This document shows positions 10,760-22,375 of a stretch of 64,000 nt of DNA, one piece after another. A program made the position numbers and the translations under genes. The notes below the pieces were generated by a model. It worked only from the letters and a program-made list of their open reading frames with translations, did no database searches and was not told the DNA's origin. Positions within the stretch are counted from its first letter, which is position 1, and the number at the start of each line of letters is the position of its first letter. This DNA comes from Codonopsis lanceolata. Taxonomy: Eukaryota; Streptophyta; Magnoliopsida; Asterales; Campanulaceae. Location of the stretch: contig CM028379.1 of the NCBI GenBank assembly GCA_013146195.2, forward strand, positions 163,545,998 to 163,609,997. Reading direction: 5' to 3'.

Positions 10760-11950
10760 TGTTTAATCAAATTAGATAAAATCTATTTTAAATTGACCGA
10801 GTTTTGGTAAAATAATAAAAATTAAAAAACTTCTACCAACTAAAACTTGTCTAAATCAAATATGATAAAAATATATCCGGTAGAAACCGATTTCAGCAAC
10901 AAAAAATGGTAAAAAAAACAAATTACCATGAGAATTGAAGAGTTTTAAACAATTGAAACACGTTTAAATCAAATGTGAAAAAATCTATCCGCAAAAAAAC
11001 TTTTACCATAAAAATTTGGAGTCATAATCAAGTGAACCGCTTTAAAATCAAATGTGATAAAACATATATGGTATTAACCGATTTTAACAGCAAAAAATGG
11101 TTAAAAAAACAAAAAAAATTATCATGTATAAAGAAGACATCTGTTTCAAAATCTATCTAGTACCGTATACACAGTTTTAATAGTTTTTTTTTTTTTTCGC
11201 AAAAGTTGTTTATAATAAGATGATTTTCTAAACTTGTAAAAAATAATTAATTTTTTTAATTAGAATAATTTGAAAAAAAAACCAAAAATAAGGTAAATAT
11301 TCATAATTGATCATATGACTATGCAATTGAAAGATAAAAACCTAAGAAAATTGATAAAATCTACCCGCAAAAAAAAATTTTACCATTAAAATTTAGAGTG
11401 CTAATCAGGTGAAACTTATTTAAATCAAATGTGATAAAATATATCCTGTATTAACCGATTTTGACAGTAAAGATTGGTAAAAAAAAAAAACTTTTGCAAT
11501 GTATAATGGAGGCACTAGTTTTAAAATCTATCCGGTTTTAATTTTTGGCAGGAAAAAAATATATAGTATCGTATGCATGATTTTAATAGTTTTTTTTTGT
11601 GCAAAAGTTGTTTATCATGAGATAATTTTCTAAACTTGTAATAAATAATTAAATTTTTTTAATTAGAATAATTTGAAAGAAACGAAAAATAAGGTAAATA
11701 TTCAAAATTGATCATATGAATATGTAATTGAAATATTAAAATCTATCAGCAAAAAAAAAACACTTTTACTTTGAAAATTTGGAGTCCTAATCAAGTAAAA
11801 CGCGTCTAAATCAAATGTGATAAAATCTATCCCGTACTAACCGATTTTGGCAGCAAAAAATAATAATAATAAACTTTTACCATATATAATAGAGGTACCG
11901 ATTTTAAAATCAATCCGGTTTTAATTTTCGGCACAAAAGAAAAGAATTTT
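10760..11950. repeat. B-family repeats (about 370-380 bp) in Helitron copy 1
   Basis: Roughly three direct copies share words such as GTTGTTTATAATAAGATG, GAGTCCTAATCAAGTG, AAATCAAATGTGATAAAA and TAACCGATTTT. The second and third start near 11190 and 11570. The same unit occurs in copy 2 at about 8860-9500 and 9500-9860. They are strongly AT-rich with no coding frame and diverge by many small changes. Confidence 0.75.
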
Positions 11951-12199
11951 TTTTTCAACTTGACAAGAATGTGTCACGTCAAAGCACATAAATCCTTTAA
12001 CACTTTTAAAATTCAAAAATAAGTCGTCATGTAGTAACAGTGACTTCTGATTTAATAATAGTTAAATGATGGATTATTAATTAATGGTTAATAAATATAG
12101 ATTAGTAGAAAAAAATAACATAAAATTATCCCTTGGATAATTTGTATAAATTAAATATTAGGAAAATGAAAAGAGATGAAAATTGAAAAGTTTCAGTCA

Positions 12200-14674
12200 A
12201 ATTAAACTTGTATAAATTACATAGGATAAATCTAGTTTAATTAAACGATATTTAAAAAAAATAAAAACAAAATACTAAATCTCTATCATTAATGTACTCG
12301 TTAAACCATATCCGAAATCTATCTTATCAAATCAATTTTAGGATTTTTATGTTATCTAATTAGATTTTTTATTTTATCTTAAACAAATTAATTTTGATTT
12401 TTTTACCATTTCGAAGGTGACACGTGGCAACACTAAATTCCTTTAAAACTTTTAGCTTTAAACAGAAAGCCGCCACGTGGTAGTAGCGACTTCTGTTTTA
12501 GTAATAGTTTAATTAACTTGTATAAATTACATAGGATAAAATCTAGTTTAATTAAACGATATTTAAAAAAATAAAAACAAAATCCTAAATTTCTATCATT
12601 AATGTACTCATTAAACCATATTCTAAATCTATCTTATCAAATCAATTTTAGGATTTTTATCTTATCTAATTAGATTTTTGATTTTTATCTTAAACTACTT
12701 AATTTTTTTTTTACCATTTCAAAGGTGACACATGGCAACACTAAATTCCTTTAAAACTTTTAGCTTTAAACAGAAAGCCGTCACGTGGCAGTAGCAACTT
12801 CTGTTTTTGTAATAGTTTAATTAACTTGTATAAATTATATAGGATAAAATCTAGTTTAATTAAACGATATTTAAAAAAAATAAAAACAAAATCCTAAATC
12901 TCAATCATTAATGTACTCGTTAAACCATATCCTAAATCTATCTTATCAAATCAATTTTTGGATTTTTATCTTATCTAATTATATTTTTTATTTTTATCTT
13001 AAACTAATTAATTTTTATATTTTTACCATTTCGAAGGTGACACGTGGCAACACTAAATTCCTTTAAAACTTTTAGTTTTAAACAGAAAGCTGCCAAGTGG
13101 CAATAGCGGTTTCTGTTTTAGTAATAGTTTAATTAACTTATATAAATTACATAGGATAAAATCTAGTTTAATTAAACGATATTTAAAAAAAAAAAACAAA
13201 ATCCTAAATCTCTATCATTAATGTACTCGTTAACCCATATCCTAAATATATCTTATCAAATCAATTTTAGGATTTTTATCTTATCTAATTAGATTTTTTA
13301 TTTTTATCTTAAACTAATTAATTTTTATTTTTTACCATTTCAAAGGTGACACATGACAACACTAAATTCCTTTAAAACTTTTAGCTTTAAACAGAAAGCC
13401 GTCACGTGGCAGTAGCGCCTTCTATTTTAGTAATAGTTTAATTAACTTGTATAAATTACATATGATAAAATCTAGTTTAATTAAACGATATTTAAAAAAT
13501 AAATAAAAACAAAATCCTAAATCTCTATCATTAATGTACTCGTTAAACTAAAAATCTATCTTATCAAATCAATTTTAGGATTTTTATCTTATCTAATTAG
13601 ATTTTTTATTTTTATCTTAAACTAATTAATTTTGATTTTTTACCATTTCGAAGGTGACACGTGGCAACACTAAATTCCTTTAAAACTTTTAGCTTTAAAC
13701 ATAAAGCCGTCACGTGGCAATAGCGACTTCTGTTTTAGTAAAAGTTTAATTAACTTGTATAAATTACATATGATAAAATCTAGTTTAATTAAAAGATATT
13801 TTAAAAAAATAAAAACAAAATCCTAAATCTCTATCATTAATGTACTCGTTAAACCATATCCTAAATCTATCTTATCAAATCAATTTTAGGATTTTTATCT
13901 TATCTAATTAGATTTTTGATTTTTATCTTAAACTAATTAATTTTGATTTTTTTACCATTTCAAAGGTAACACATGGCAACACTAAATTCCTTTAAAACTT
14001 TTAGCATTAAACAGAAAGCTGTCACGTGGCAGTAGCGCCTTCTGGTTTAGTAATAGTTTAACTAACTTGTATAAATGACATAGGATAAAATCTAGTTTAA
14101 TTAAACGATATTTAAAAAATAAATAAAAACAAAATCCTAAATCTCTATCATTAATGTACTCGTTAAACCAAAAATCTATCTTATCAAATCAATTTTAGGA
14201 TTTTATCTTATCTAATTAGATTTTTTATTTTTATCTTAAACTAATTAATTTTGATTTTTTACCATTTCGAAGGTGACACGTGGCAACACTAAATTCCTTT
14301 AAAACTTTTAGCTTTAAGCATAAAGCCGTCACGTGGCAGTAGCGACTTCTGTTATAGTAAAAGTTTAATTAACTTGTATAAATTACATATGATAAAATCT
14401 AGTTTAATTAAAAGATAATTAAAAAAATAAAAACAAAATCCTAAATCTCTATCATTAATGTACTCGTTAAACCATATCCTAAATCTATCTTATCAAATCA
14501 ATTTTAGGATTTTTATCTTATCTAATTAGATTTTTGATTTTTATCTTAAACTAATTAATTTTTATTTTTTAACCATTTCGAAGGTGACACGTGGCAACAC
14601 TAAATTCCTTTAAAACTTTTAGCTTTAAACAGAAAGCCGCCACGTGGCAGTAGCCGCTTCTGTTTTAGTAATAG

Positions 14675-14686
<12 letters not shown>
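12200..14686. repeat. Eight-unit tandem array of A repeats (about 307-318 bp)
   Basis: Units start at 12200, 12511, 12819, 13131, 13440, 13748, 14060 and 14367. Each begins AATTAACTTGTATAAATTAC (first unit slightly different) and ends TTCTGTTTTAGTAATAGTT. Each carries two CACGTG-type boxes about 52 bp apart. Twelve of the sixteen are intact; the altered ones are CACATG in units 2, 4 and 6 and CAAGTG in unit 3. Shared variants pair units 5-6 with 7-8, giving a dimeric period near 620 bp. Confidence 0.92.

Positions 14687-14722
<36 letters not shown>
14687..14722. repeat. (TA)n microsatellite
   Basis: A pure TA run directly at the outer edge of the A array. It coincides with the AT-rich 5' end of the Helitron-like copy. 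Confidence 0.95.
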
Positions 14723-14724
<2 letters not shown>

Positions 14725-15430
14725 CATTACTAGTGTAATATAATATTAGTCAAACTTTTTTTAAAACACGAAATTTTTTAAAAAAATGAAACTTTTAGCA
14801 GTTAATTATTAATAAAATGACACTTTTATACCTTAATTTTAAAAGTTGACTCTTTAAGTGAAACATCTCAAAATAGAATAATAGACTTTTCGCTCGTAAC
14901 ATGGAGAGTATTTATTAAGTGCAAGTATCATTACTTGTGGAATAAAGTATTAAAGCATCAATAGTATGCGAACCTTATAAACGTAAGAGTAGATCTCCTG
15001 TAACCGTCTTATGGATCTTAATTAATAAGACGGAGTTCCACTCTCTCACAACTCAAGCCACCAACAAATGGTGGATCGGGTCAAGATGATCTATCTTACA
15101 TAAAATATTCGTTAGACCGTTTTACCTAAGTTTTTGTCTGAACGTAATCAGGATTAAAAAATGGGAACCCCAGTAGTATTACAATAATCAGATAAAATAT
15201 ACAACAAAATCAATCCAAATTATGCTGATCTGAAAATATAATGAAAATTGAAAAATGGAAATGCAATCTGTACTCAATAAGATACTATACATGTAAAATT
15301 ACAATAATCAATAAGATAATATGCCTGTAAAATAACAATGTCGGTTACATTCTAATTAACCTTAATTTCCAAATATCCAAACCGTCCATAATTAGGTGGA
15401 TATGTGTCATGTAGTAAGGCATGCAAGACC
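14723..15430. other. Intergenic, upstream region of the secretory protein gene
   Basis: About 700 bp without a coding frame or recognised repeat. Moderately AT-rich. It separates the Helitron array from the promoter of the gene starting at 15506. Confidence 0.6.
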
Positions 15431-15444
15431 TATATATATATATA
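15431..15444 (+). promoter_or_regulatory. TATA box of the secretory protein gene
   Basis: TATATATATATATA lies 62-75 bases upstream of the ATG at 15506, leaving room for a short 5' untranslated region of about 30-45 bases. Confidence 0.65.
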
Positions 15445-15505
15445 ATTCCCTGTTGCAATAACAACTCACAACTAATTAAGAAAATATATACAATATATTA
15501 CAACC

Positions 15506-16198
15506 ATGTCTCGCCATTTCCTTTTTTTATTTGCTTTAGTAGCCCTAGTAATGGCTCTACAAGGCATTTTTGCAGTTACATTTGAAATCATCAACGATGC
15601 AAAAACTAAACCCGGGGGGATCCGTTTTGAGAAAGAGATCGGCGTTCCATACACCAAACATATAATGTCAAACATTACCAATTTCATATTACAAAATATC
15701 CTCCGAGAAAAAAACCTGGAAGATCGTAAACCAGTTAAGCTCGTGAAATTGTACATCGTAGAGTACAAAGGAGCTGAAGCAATAACTTGGGGAGAAAATA
15801 TCAATGTCAGTTCTGTTTATTTAGAAGGGTACCAGGGAAACTTGAAGTGGGAATTTACATCCCTACTCCACCATGAAATGACTCACGTTTATCAATGGAA
15901 TGGTGAAGGCCATGCACCCGTTGGGTTGATTGAAGGAGTCGCGGATTACACAATTTTGAAGGCCAATTATTACCCTCCAGCTTTCGCGAAATCGGGACAA
16001 GGGGACAAGTGGGATCAAGGGTACGATTTTACGGCACGTTTTTTAGAATATTGTGATGGATTTTTTAATGGATTTGTGGGAGCACTGAACAAAAAGATAA
16101 GATATTCGTATAGTGATAACTACTTTGTTGAATTGCTCGGGAAGCCGGTTAATCAACTATGGAGGGAGTATAAGAACAAGTATGGGCAATCAGAATGA
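15506..16198 (+). CDS. Basic secretory protein family (putative zinc peptidase)
   Basis: Single-exon gene of 230 residues, the usual size of plant basic secretory proteins (BSP/PR-17 type, related to tobacco NtPRp27). Residues 1-23 form a hydrophobic signal peptide, so the product should be secreted to the apoplast. The domain fills the remainder. Residues 123-127 read HEMTH, a HExxH zinc site, followed by the family hallmark GLIEGVADYTILKA at 140-153. These residues suggest a metallopeptidase fold, though proteolysis has been shown for few members. Family members are often induced by pathogens or wounding. The start follows a TATA box at 15431, and an AATAAA signal lies at 16328. Only one Cys (183) is seen in the mature part. 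The frame is intact, unlike all neighbouring coding remains. Antisense and overlapping frames are shadows. Confidence 0.93.
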   Translation: MSRHFLFLFALVALVMALQGIFAVTFEIINDAKTKPGGIRFEKEIGVPYTKHIMSNITNFILQNILREKNLEDRKPVKLVKLYIVEYKGAEAITWGENINVSSVYLEGYQGNLKWEFTSLLHHEMTHVYQWNGEGHAPVGLIEGVADYTILKANYYPPAFAKSGQGDKWDQGYDFTARFLEYCDGFFNGFVGALNKKIRYSYSDNYFVELLGKPVNQLWREYKNKYGQSE

Positions 16199-16327
16199 GT
16201 CGATCGATCTAGTTTGGAAACATTTTAAATTACCTCCTGTTATCCATGTTGCAACGATTTTGACCTCCTCCTCTCTATCGAGTTGCATTTTTATAACTTT
16301 TTTTGCCAATTAATTACCGTTAAAATT

Positions 16328-16333
16328 AATAAA
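16328..16333 (+). terminator. Polyadenylation signal candidate
   Basis: AATAAA 130 bases after the stop codon of the secretory protein gene, in AT-rich sequence. Plausible near-upstream element for 3' end formation. Confidence 0.45.
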
Positions 16334-18442
16334 AATAAGTCATGTGTTCAACAAATGCCTTCTAAGGAACAAACTCGTCATTTCCCTTGTAGTCGATACT
16401 AGATTTCGTATCCATGCCTATGACAAGTATGAGACGTGATCAGTGTATGGAGCATGATGCTAGTAAATTAATATATGCCTGAGATTGTGACGACCCGACC
16501 CGGATCCCAAGACGAGATCCCGAGTCGCGCCGTCCAAATAGACAAGATACACACAAGCATGCGCAAGTAGATTTACGAAATTCATGTGGCGCAACATTGC
16601 ATACGAATAACAACTCGGCTACACTTGGCCGGAAAAACAACTTAAATTAAACAAGTCATCGGCGACGTTACAGCCGGAACCCAACAACTACTCCTACAAT
16701 TAACACATGCTTATAAAACCTCAACGGCCACAACATGCCGGAGACAACAAAAACAATAATACTTTAAACTAGCTTTAGCGGAAGAAACTGTGATGAACCA
16801 TCAACATATAAACAGGCACGACATACAAGTCGGCATACAAAAGATATCTAAGTATCAAATTTACTACAAACACAAAACCCAAAGCCAAGTCTAGATGACT
16901 TGCTTCCCATCGTCCTTACCAAAACAAAAGACTAATTACTACACCCAAAAGAACAACCTCTAGCTCGCAAGCAACCAAGCGTGAGAAGCGAGTCTAGCGT
17001 GGACGCGTCTCCTCGGCTTTGATCTAAGGAAAACAAAGCAAACAAATAGGGTAAGTCGAAAGACTTAGTAAGTTACTAAAATATGCATGTTCATGTTATA
17101 TCATGACATTTATCACAATTATGGCACATTATCATCATATGGCATTTAGCACATTGTTCACATAAGTGCGTAAAATAAATCATACAAGTAGGATATGATA
17201 GTCACGCCGCCGTAGCTCTGCAAAACATTACATTCTTGGTTCGTGCCATCGATGTTTTGTGAATTCATCGACTTTCATCGAAGTTCCTACTCGATCTCAT
17301 TAGCAAGCCAATGCGGCACGTATTGATACGGCAAAGGGCTACTTCCCCACTGCGGCCCACGGTGAAGGTGTGTGTGAAGTCAGTGCGGCGATCCATAGCG
17401 AGCACGAATCCCATAATTCGTGAAGGCGATGCATCGTCCCACCCTGACTTGATAAACAAACCAATTAATGCCAGCTGGACTCAATGCGATGCACAAGTAG
17501 ATATTTACTTGACTTAAACCAATTAAGGACCGAATTCGACAAGAGCGAACTCGACCAACCAAGTAGGGTGTTAATCTCTACCATAATCATGTGAAGGCAA
17601 TTAATTGCTCAAAACCAATGCTTCATAACAACTTTGCAAATAATTATATCAAGCTCATATTTGAGTAAACTTAATCAAACGGTATCCAAACTTCGTAGGG
17701 ATTGAAATTAGAGTTTAACATGTTCAATTCTTCCCTAGAGTCGACTCCGTTGAGTCTTTCCTCTAAATTCCCAATTTTGGGGAAATTGAAGCTATATGCT
17801 TCATAACCCAACCTAGGTCACTTCTAAGTTCAACAAGGATGTAAATTCACCCAAAACATTTCAATGTAATTCATGTTCCTTATATAGTCCAATATGAAGG
17901 ATACAACACATAACAATTTTCACACATATCACATAGGCATAATTTAGGGCATTCCCAAATAATAACACTTCCATCAACAAACATAATACATGTTTCTAAC
18001 ATGTTCAAGACCTCAATTAGACATGTTGAAAGAGCAATATCAACTTTCAAAGGCAAGAAATCAACCTAGACATGCTCCTAGCAAATTCATACATTTAAAA
18101 TTCAAATGGAAAGCATAGGAAGCAATTATGTGTCCTCATTGACCTCAATCACCATAAACTTTGTTTCCTTAGGGTCAATGAGAACTAGAAGAAGAAGAGT
18201 AACTTACCTAGCTTGAGTGAAAACTCAAGAGAATCAAAATCTAAACGGTGAAGTCGTTCCTTTCGTCGCACACGTCAAGAATCCAAAGTTTGGCGGCAAT
18301 CGAACGGTTGAATCTTTGTAGATCGGAGGAAGAAGATGAAGCTAGGGCTCAAAACTCAAGCCCCCAACTCACTCTCTCTCTAAAGTGTAAGAAGAAGATG
18401 AATAAATGAGAGATTTACTGAAAATTTGCCAAGGCTTGGGTA

Positions 18443-18453
18443 TTTATACTTCC
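18443..18453 (-). promoter_or_regulatory. TATA box in chromovirus LTR
   Basis: The plus strand GGGTATTTATAC reads GTATAAATACCC on the minus strand, a strong plant TATA box about 870 bases into the LTR. The equivalent site occurs in the right LTR near 25923. Confidence 0.6.
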
Positions 18454-18680
18454 CAAATGAGAAGGGCACAAAGGACATTTCTCAAGTGCAATTAGTAGAG
18501 ATTAGGGAGTTAACAAACACTAATCCAACCTAGATTAACTTCCAATTAGTGTTAGGACATGATTAGGACTAAGTATGGGTGGTTAGGAAGGGTTTAGAGG
18601 GGGTTTAATGAGGGTAGGATAGGTATTAAACGTCAAAACTCAAAACAGGGGAAAATCCCGTAATTGCATACATTTATGTT

Positions 18681-18807
18681 GAGGCGGGCGCCTCATTTCT
18701 TCCCAGGCGGGCGCCTCATTTGCTGAGGCTGTCTCCCAGTTCAGCTCATTTTGTAATTGCTCCTGCATTTGAGGCGGGCGCCTCACAAGGTGCCAGGCGG
18801 GCGCCTC
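18681..18807. promoter_or_regulatory. Four GAGGCGGGCGCCTC palindromes, left LTR
   Basis: Copies lie at 18681-18694, 18705-18717, 18771-18784 and 18795-18807; the second and fourth lack the first G. Each is an inverted repeat GAGGCG/CGCCTC with a GG centre. They are arranged as two close pairs. On the minus strand they stand about 230-360 bases upstream of the TATA box. Confidence 0.9.
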
Positions 18808-19316
18808 GGCTCCTGAACCTCCAAAACTTGGTCTAAACTTGTCCTAAATGATCCCAAACTTATGGGCAATCATTCTAAGGTCTAACCCTACTCAAAACGA
18901 GTCGGAAACGCACCCGAACAACAACCGGAACAAGGTAGAACAAGGCTCGAATCACGCGACGAATGATCAACGAACCAAACTACAATCAAACACCAATCAA
19001 ACTAGGATAACTTGGACATGAAAGAGGTTTGTTTCAACATGGTTAAGACCTGAATATAAGGCCAAGAACTCAACGAACACATCGCGACGCAATAGAAGCA
19101 AATACGAGCAACGAGGGGAATCGCTAAGGCCAAAATCAAAACGATCGAACCGGCGATTCAACAAACAAGCCTACGCGATTCTAAACATGTTAAGAACTTC
19201 AAGAATGACTTAAGAATGATTCTAAAACATTTATAAACTAGGTAAACATGCTCACAATCAACAAGAAATCAAGAAGACAAGCATACAATGCACATGCAAG
19301 AATATGGGGCGTTACA

Positions 19317-19330
19317 CTCTCCCCTCCTTT
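19317..19330 (-). other. Polypurine tract of the chromovirus
   Basis: The minus strand reads AAAGGAGGGGAGAG immediately before the LTR start TGTAACG. This is the primer for plus-strand DNA synthesis and confirms that the left LTR is the 3' LTR. Confidence 0.85.
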
Positions 19331-19780
19331 AGGAATTTAGTCCCTAAATTCTTACCAAGTTCGTCAAACAAATGTGGATGCTTCTCGCGCATCTCCGCTT
19401 CCGTTTCCCAAGTCGCTTCTTCAATGTTGTGATTTCTCCAAAGAACTTTGACTAAGGGAATTTTCTTGGTTCGTAAGCACTTGCTCTTTGGTGTCCAATA
19501 TCTTCACGGGCTTTTCAACATAAGACATATCCGGCTCAAATGTTATCTCCTCATACTCAAGTACATGGGACTCATCCTTCAAATACTTTCGTAACATGGA
19601 AACATGGAATACATTATGAGTCTCCGAAAGTGAAGGTGGCAATGCAATTCGATACGCTAAGGACCCAACTTTCTCAAGAACCTCGAATGGGCCAATGTAC
19701 CTCGGTGTAAGCTTCCCTTTCTTGCCGAATCTCTTCGTACCTCTCCTCGGTGTCACCTTCAAGAACACGTAGTCTCCCAC
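19331..19780 (-). pseudogene. Chromovirus: GPY/F region and chromodomain
   Basis: The frame 19421-19780 contains RYIGPFEVLEKVGSLAYRI, the GPY/F block at the integrase C-terminus, then HNVFHVSMLRKY, and the start of a chromodomain-like segment (residues 85-119) that continues into 19331-19420 in another frame. The chromodomain is thought to steer integration to marked chromatin. A frameshift near 19475 separates the two parts. Confidence 0.78.
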
Positions 19781-20730
19781 TTGGAACTCAAGATCTCGTC
19801 TTCGATTGTCGCGTAACTCTTTTGTCGACTTTGAGCGGTGCGCAATCGATCTCTAATCAACTTCACGCTCTCAACCCATTGCACTAACTTCGGAACCCCA
19901 AAGTTTCGCCTCTCCAACTTCATCCCAACAAATTGGCGATCTACACTTACGCCCATACAAAGCTTCATACGGCGCCATCTTGATACTCGACTGGTAGCTG
20001 TTATTATACGCAAATTCGGCTAAAGGTAAGTGAGAATCGGCTTCCTTGAAATCCACGGCACAAGCTCGAAGCATGTCCTCCAAAATCTGAATCAATCGCT
20101 CGGATGACCATCCGTTTGCGGATGAAAAACATCTTGAAGTCTAATTTGGTCCCCAAAGCTTCTGCAACGACTTGCCAAAATCTAGATGTGAACCTCGGAT
20201 CTCTATCGGACACAATACTCACAGTGCGCCATGAAGTCTCACGATCTCTGAATATACAAAGGCGCCAAGCGAGTCAATGAATAAGTGATCGCGATCGAAT
20301 AAAGTGTGCGAGACTTAGTCAATGTCGACTATAACCCAAAGCGCATTAAATCCTCTCGCGTGCTTTGTAACCTGTCACAAAATCCATAGTAATGAACTCC
20401 CATTTCCATTCAGGAATCTCAAGTGGTTGTAGAAATCCCGCAGGCCTCTGATGCTCAGCCTTAACCTGCTGACAAGTCAAACACTTTGACACATACTCAT
20501 AATTTCCCTCTTCATGCCTTTCCACCAAAATTGTCTTTTCAAGTCTAAGTACATCTTCGTGCTCCCGGGTGAATGGTATACCTCGATTTATGAGCCTCAT
20601 CAAGAACCAACCTCTTCAATTCATCATCAGCAGGAACACAAATTCTGCCTCGAAAAGTCAAAGTACCCTCACTATTAATCACAAAATCAGGCGATACATT
20701 TTCAGCCAACCCATCAATAATTTTCTTCAA
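19781..20730 (-). pseudogene. Chromovirus: integrase, several frameshifts
   Basis: Pieces in order: an H2C2 zinc region including CLTCQQVKAEHQRPAGFLQPLEIP (20346-20603), core sequence with SIVSDRDPRFTSRFW (second catalytic Asp, 20004-20222), and LPLAEFAYNNSYQSSI with YEALYGRKCRSPICW (19871-20095). At least four frame changes occur, most compatible with loss of single bases. The enzyme would insert the cDNA; it cannot be made here. Confidence 0.85.
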
Positions 20731-21369
20731 TTCGGATCATTCCCTTGCGCTTCTTTAATCTTCCCAAACAACACGGTGTAGCACGAACATTTGCGAAAAT
20801 CACACCCTTTATCATAAACACTAGGACCCCAATCTCGCAAATCCTCCAACATCTTCCATTCTCTAACCATCATACAAGACATGTGAACCTTCCTACTCAA
20901 GGCATCCGCTACCACATTTGCCTTCCCCGGATGATATAAAATAGTGCAATCATGATCTTTTAATTTCTCCATCCATCTTCTTTGCCTCATGTTCAACTCC
21001 TTTTGAGAAAACAAGTATTTCAAACTTTTGTGGTCGGTAAAGATCTCAAATTTAGCCCCATACAAGTAATGTTTCCATTTATGCAAGCGAAGATAATCGC
21101 AGCCAACTCCAAATCGTGTGTCGGGTAATTACGCTCATGAATAGACAACTTCCTCGGCGCATAGGCGATAACTCTACCATTCGCATCAACACACAACCCA
21201 AACCTTCCTTAGAAGCATCACTATAAATCACAAAATTATCTCCTCCACTAGGCAAAGCCAAAATAGGTGCCGACGTCAACCGCTTCTTAAGCTCTTGGAA
21301 ACTAACCTCACATTTCTCGCTCCAAACAAAAGGCACATTCTTTTGCGTCAATCTCGTCATAGGAGTCAC
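20731..21369 (-). pseudogene. Chromovirus: RNase H domain
   Basis: Positions 21079-21369 hold the end of the thumb region and the RNase H start (FVIYSDASKEGLGCVLM, first catalytic Asp). Positions 20727-21086 continue with KWKHYLYGAKFEIFTDHKSL (third Asp in FTDH) and RQRRWMEKLKDHDCTI. A frameshift lies near 21079-21180. It would degrade template RNA during reverse transcription. Confidence 0.87.
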
Positions 21370-22375
21370 GATCAGAAAATCCTCAATAAATCTCGGTAAT
21401 AACCCGCTAAACCCAAGAAACTCGAACCTCGATGGCGAACTAGGTCTCTTCCAATTGTCACCGCTTCAACCTTAGAAGGATCAACGGCTACTCGGGCTAG
21501 AAATGATATGCCCCAAAAAGATACTTCCTCAAGCCAAAAGCACATTTACTAAACTTCGCATAAAGTTGTTTCTCGAAGAATAGACAAGACAATCCTCAAG
21601 TGTTTCTCATGCTCCTCAGAGATTTCGAATACACTAAGATGTCATCAATGAAGACTACCACGAAACAATCAAGATAACTATGAAAGACACGGTTCATTAA
21701 GTCCATAAACACCGCTGGTGCATTCGTCAACAAAGCGGCATCACCACGAATTCAAAGTGCCCATATCTAGTGCGAAAAACGTCTTGAATGTCTTCCTCTC
21801 TAACCTTCAATTGGTAGTAACCCCATCTCAAATCAAGCTTAGAATAAGACGATAGACCCTTGCAATTGGTCAAAAGATCATCAATGTGGGGTAGAGGATA
21901 CTTATTCTTAATGGTCACCTTATTCAATTCACGATAATCTATGCATAACAAACTCCCATCTTTCTTCCTCACAAATAGGACCGGTGCGCCCCAGGCGACA
22001 CACTTGGTTTAATAAAACCAATCTCTAGGAGTTCACAGGCGAGTTTTCAACTCTCTAAGCTCATGGGCGCCATCCTATCGGTGCCTTAGAAATCGGTGAA
22101 GTCCCCGGAATAAGCTCAATACAAAATTCTAGCTCTCTATCGGGTGGCATAGCATGGTCGGTAGAAAACACATCGGGAAACTCACATACTACCGGAACCT
22201 CTTCTAAATTCGGCGAAGACCTCTTCTTATCAACAACGCAGGCAAGATAACCCGTACACCCTTGAGACAACAATTTCCTAGCCCTTAGTGCGAGAAATAA
22301 AATGCAAGTCACTCGGCATGATCACCCACAAAAGTAAACTTCGAGGCACACCGGCATATAAAAAGTAACCCGCTT
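21370..22375 (-). pseudogene. Chromovirus: reverse transcriptase, fragmented
   Basis: 21727-21972 encodes RKKDGSLLCIDYRELNKVTI and FSYSKLDLR-type fingers and palm with the first catalytic Asp. The minus strand near 21640-21665 reads VFIDDILV, the FIDD active-site box of gypsy enzymes, in a separate short frame. 22061-22312 holds the linker between protease and reverse transcriptase (VPVVCEFPDVFSTD...PPDRELEFCIELIPGT). Frameshifts break the domain at least three times. Confidence 0.85.

Larger units (their letters stand above)
10459..14686 (-). mobile_element. Helitron-like copy 1 (non-autonomous)
   Basis: On the minus strand the copy runs from a 5' end beside the (TA)n tract at about 14686 to a canonical Helitron 3' terminus, CTAG at 10462-10459, followed by T. 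Its content in order is eight tandem A units (14686-12200), a partial A unit (about 12060-11950), about three B units (11950-10760), then a unique tail. No Rep/helicase frame exists, so it is non-autonomous. The 5' terminus lacks the usual TC, so the exact left end is uncertain; the 5' consensus resembles plant Helitron starts (CTATTACTAAAACAGAAG). Confidence 0.65.
16488..19316 (-). repeat. Chromovirus 3' LTR (left copy)
   Basis: 2829 bp, from TGACGACCC on the plus strand to GGGGCGTTACA. The outer end is set by comparison with the right copy and the inner end by the polypurine tract. On the minus strand it starts TGTAACGCCCC. It contains a TATA box near 18445 and four palindromes at 18681-18807. 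Confidence 0.93.

Noticed and set aside
15472..15804. Minus-strand 110-residue frame over the secretory protein gene
   Set aside because: It is antisense to an intact, well-supported gene and has no recognisable domain.
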